Assembly: GCA_005786815.1 (NCBI GenBank)
Contig: SYDB01000036.1
Span: 1-6,026, forward strand
Direction: 5' to 3'
Source: Burkholderiales bacterium
Lineage (GTDB): Bacteria > Pseudomonadota > Gammaproteobacteria > Burkholderiales > Burkholderiaceae_C
Length of the DNA stretch: 6,026 nt
How positions within the stretch are numbered: the stretch's first letter is position 1; every line of letters begins with the position of its first letter. Below the pieces are notes generated by a model. The model was not told where the DNA came from, did not search any database, and was given only the letters and a program-made list of their open reading frames with translations. This document shows, in pieces, positions 5,643 through 6,026 of the stretch. The translations under genes and the position numbers were made by a program.

Positions 5643-6026
5643 GACGCGACGGAAGTCGCTCAAGATTTGTCCAAGGAAGGCGTTAAAGCGTGCGGCGGCT
5701 GCACCGTCGATGACGCGGTGGTCCCAAGTCAGACTCAAAGGCAACATCAAACGTGGCTGGAAGGCTTTACCGTCCCAGACCGGTTCCATCGTGCTCTTGC
5801 AGACGCCGAGAATCGCCACTTCAGGGGCATTGATGATCGGCGTGAAATATTTACCGCCGATTCCGCCAAGGCTAGAAATGGTGAAAGTCGCGCCCGTCAT
5901 TTCAGCGGGACCCAATTTCCCATCACGGGCTTTTTTGGCGAGTTCAGACATTTCTTGGCTGATTTGCAAAACGCCTTTTTTATCGCAGTCCCTGATGACG
6001 GGCACCATCAAACCATTGGGCGTGTC
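5634..6026 (-). CDS. aceF: Pyruvate dehydrogenase E2 (dihydrolipoyl acetyltransferase), C-terminal part
   Basis: This is the last 130 residues of the E2 acetyltransferase; the reading frame stays open to the window edge, so the N-terminal lipoyl domains, the E1/E3-binding domain and the start lie outside. E2 forms the core of the complex and transfers the acetyl group from lipoyl-lysine to CoA. Motifs in the fragment: [13 protein letters not shown] (1-13), [27 protein letters not shown] (48-74, shown only as its region) and the catalytic DHRVIDG (102-108) with His103 and Asp107. The fragment ends in RRVLL, as E2 chains usually do shortly after the last helix. The distinction from 2-oxoglutarate dehydrogenase E2 rests on the SSLGGIGG and FTPIINAPE wording and on the lpdA neighbour. 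A TTG at 6011 lies inside the conserved core and is not a start. The gene is the first member visible of the aceF-lpdA-dusC-MFS run; aceE is expected just beyond the right edge. Confidence 0.94.
   Translation of the reverse strand, partial: DTPNGLMVPVIRDCDKKGVLQISQEMSELAKKARDGKLGPAEMTGATFTISSLGGIGGKYFTPIINAPEVAILGVCKSTMEPVWDGKAFQPRLMLPLSLTWDHRVIDGAAAARFNAFLGQILSDFRRVLL

Noticed and set aside
5090..5686. A 198-codon plus-strand reading frame antisense to lpdA and aceF
   Set aside because: It mirrors the Ala/Ser-rich linker and lipoyl domain of lpdA and is a codon-bias shadow; the minus-strand genes are certain.
5634..6011. The aceF fragment as a complete short protein starting at TTG 6011
   Set aside because: The frame continues as DTPNG to the window edge and the putative start is in the middle of the conserved E2 core, so the gene is simply cut by the window.

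Overview
The window reads as ordinary chromosomal DNA of a betaproteobacterium, most likely Burkholderiales and close to Comamonadaceae, with roughly balanced base composition. The reasons are the order aceF then lpdA, an E3 subunit that carries its own N-terminal lipoyl domain, and the sequence style of the NlpC/P60 peptidase and the isochorismatase-like hydrolase. The placement is inferred from protein resemblance, without a database search. Six protein genes account for nearly everything; the longest stretch without a gene is 164 bases.

Left part (1-1366): an isochorismatase-superfamily hydrolase on the minus strand (51-656) and a secreted NlpC/P60 cell-wall peptidase on the plus strand (821-1366) diverge from a 164-base intergenic region. 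That region has several operator-like dyads and a candidate promoter whose predicted start of transcription falls almost on the peptidase start codon, so its mRNA may be leaderless. The peptidase gene converges with the next block, with only 10 bases between the two stop codons.

Right part (1377-6026), all minus strand and read right to left: the C-terminal end of the pyruvate dehydrogenase E2 subunit (aceF, cut by the window edge), then E3 (lpdA) after 77 bases, a DusC-type tRNA-dihydrouridine synthase after 18 bases, and a YbfB/YjiJ-type MFS transporter that probably overlaps dusC by 11 bases. E2 and E3 act together: E2 moves the acetyl group to CoA and E3 reoxidises the lipoyl arm, making NADH. 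The tight spacing suggests that dusC and the transporter are co-transcribed with the dehydrogenase genes, although neither has an evident role in pyruvate oxidation.

No mobile element, CRISPR array, RNA gene or convincing new system was seen. The best items for a second look are a perfect 21-base palindrome that straddles the aceF stop codon, the possibly leaderless peptidase gene, a TTG start for the transporter supported by a good ribosome binding site inside dusC, and a 19-base palindrome within dusC that resembles a dispersed repeat motif.
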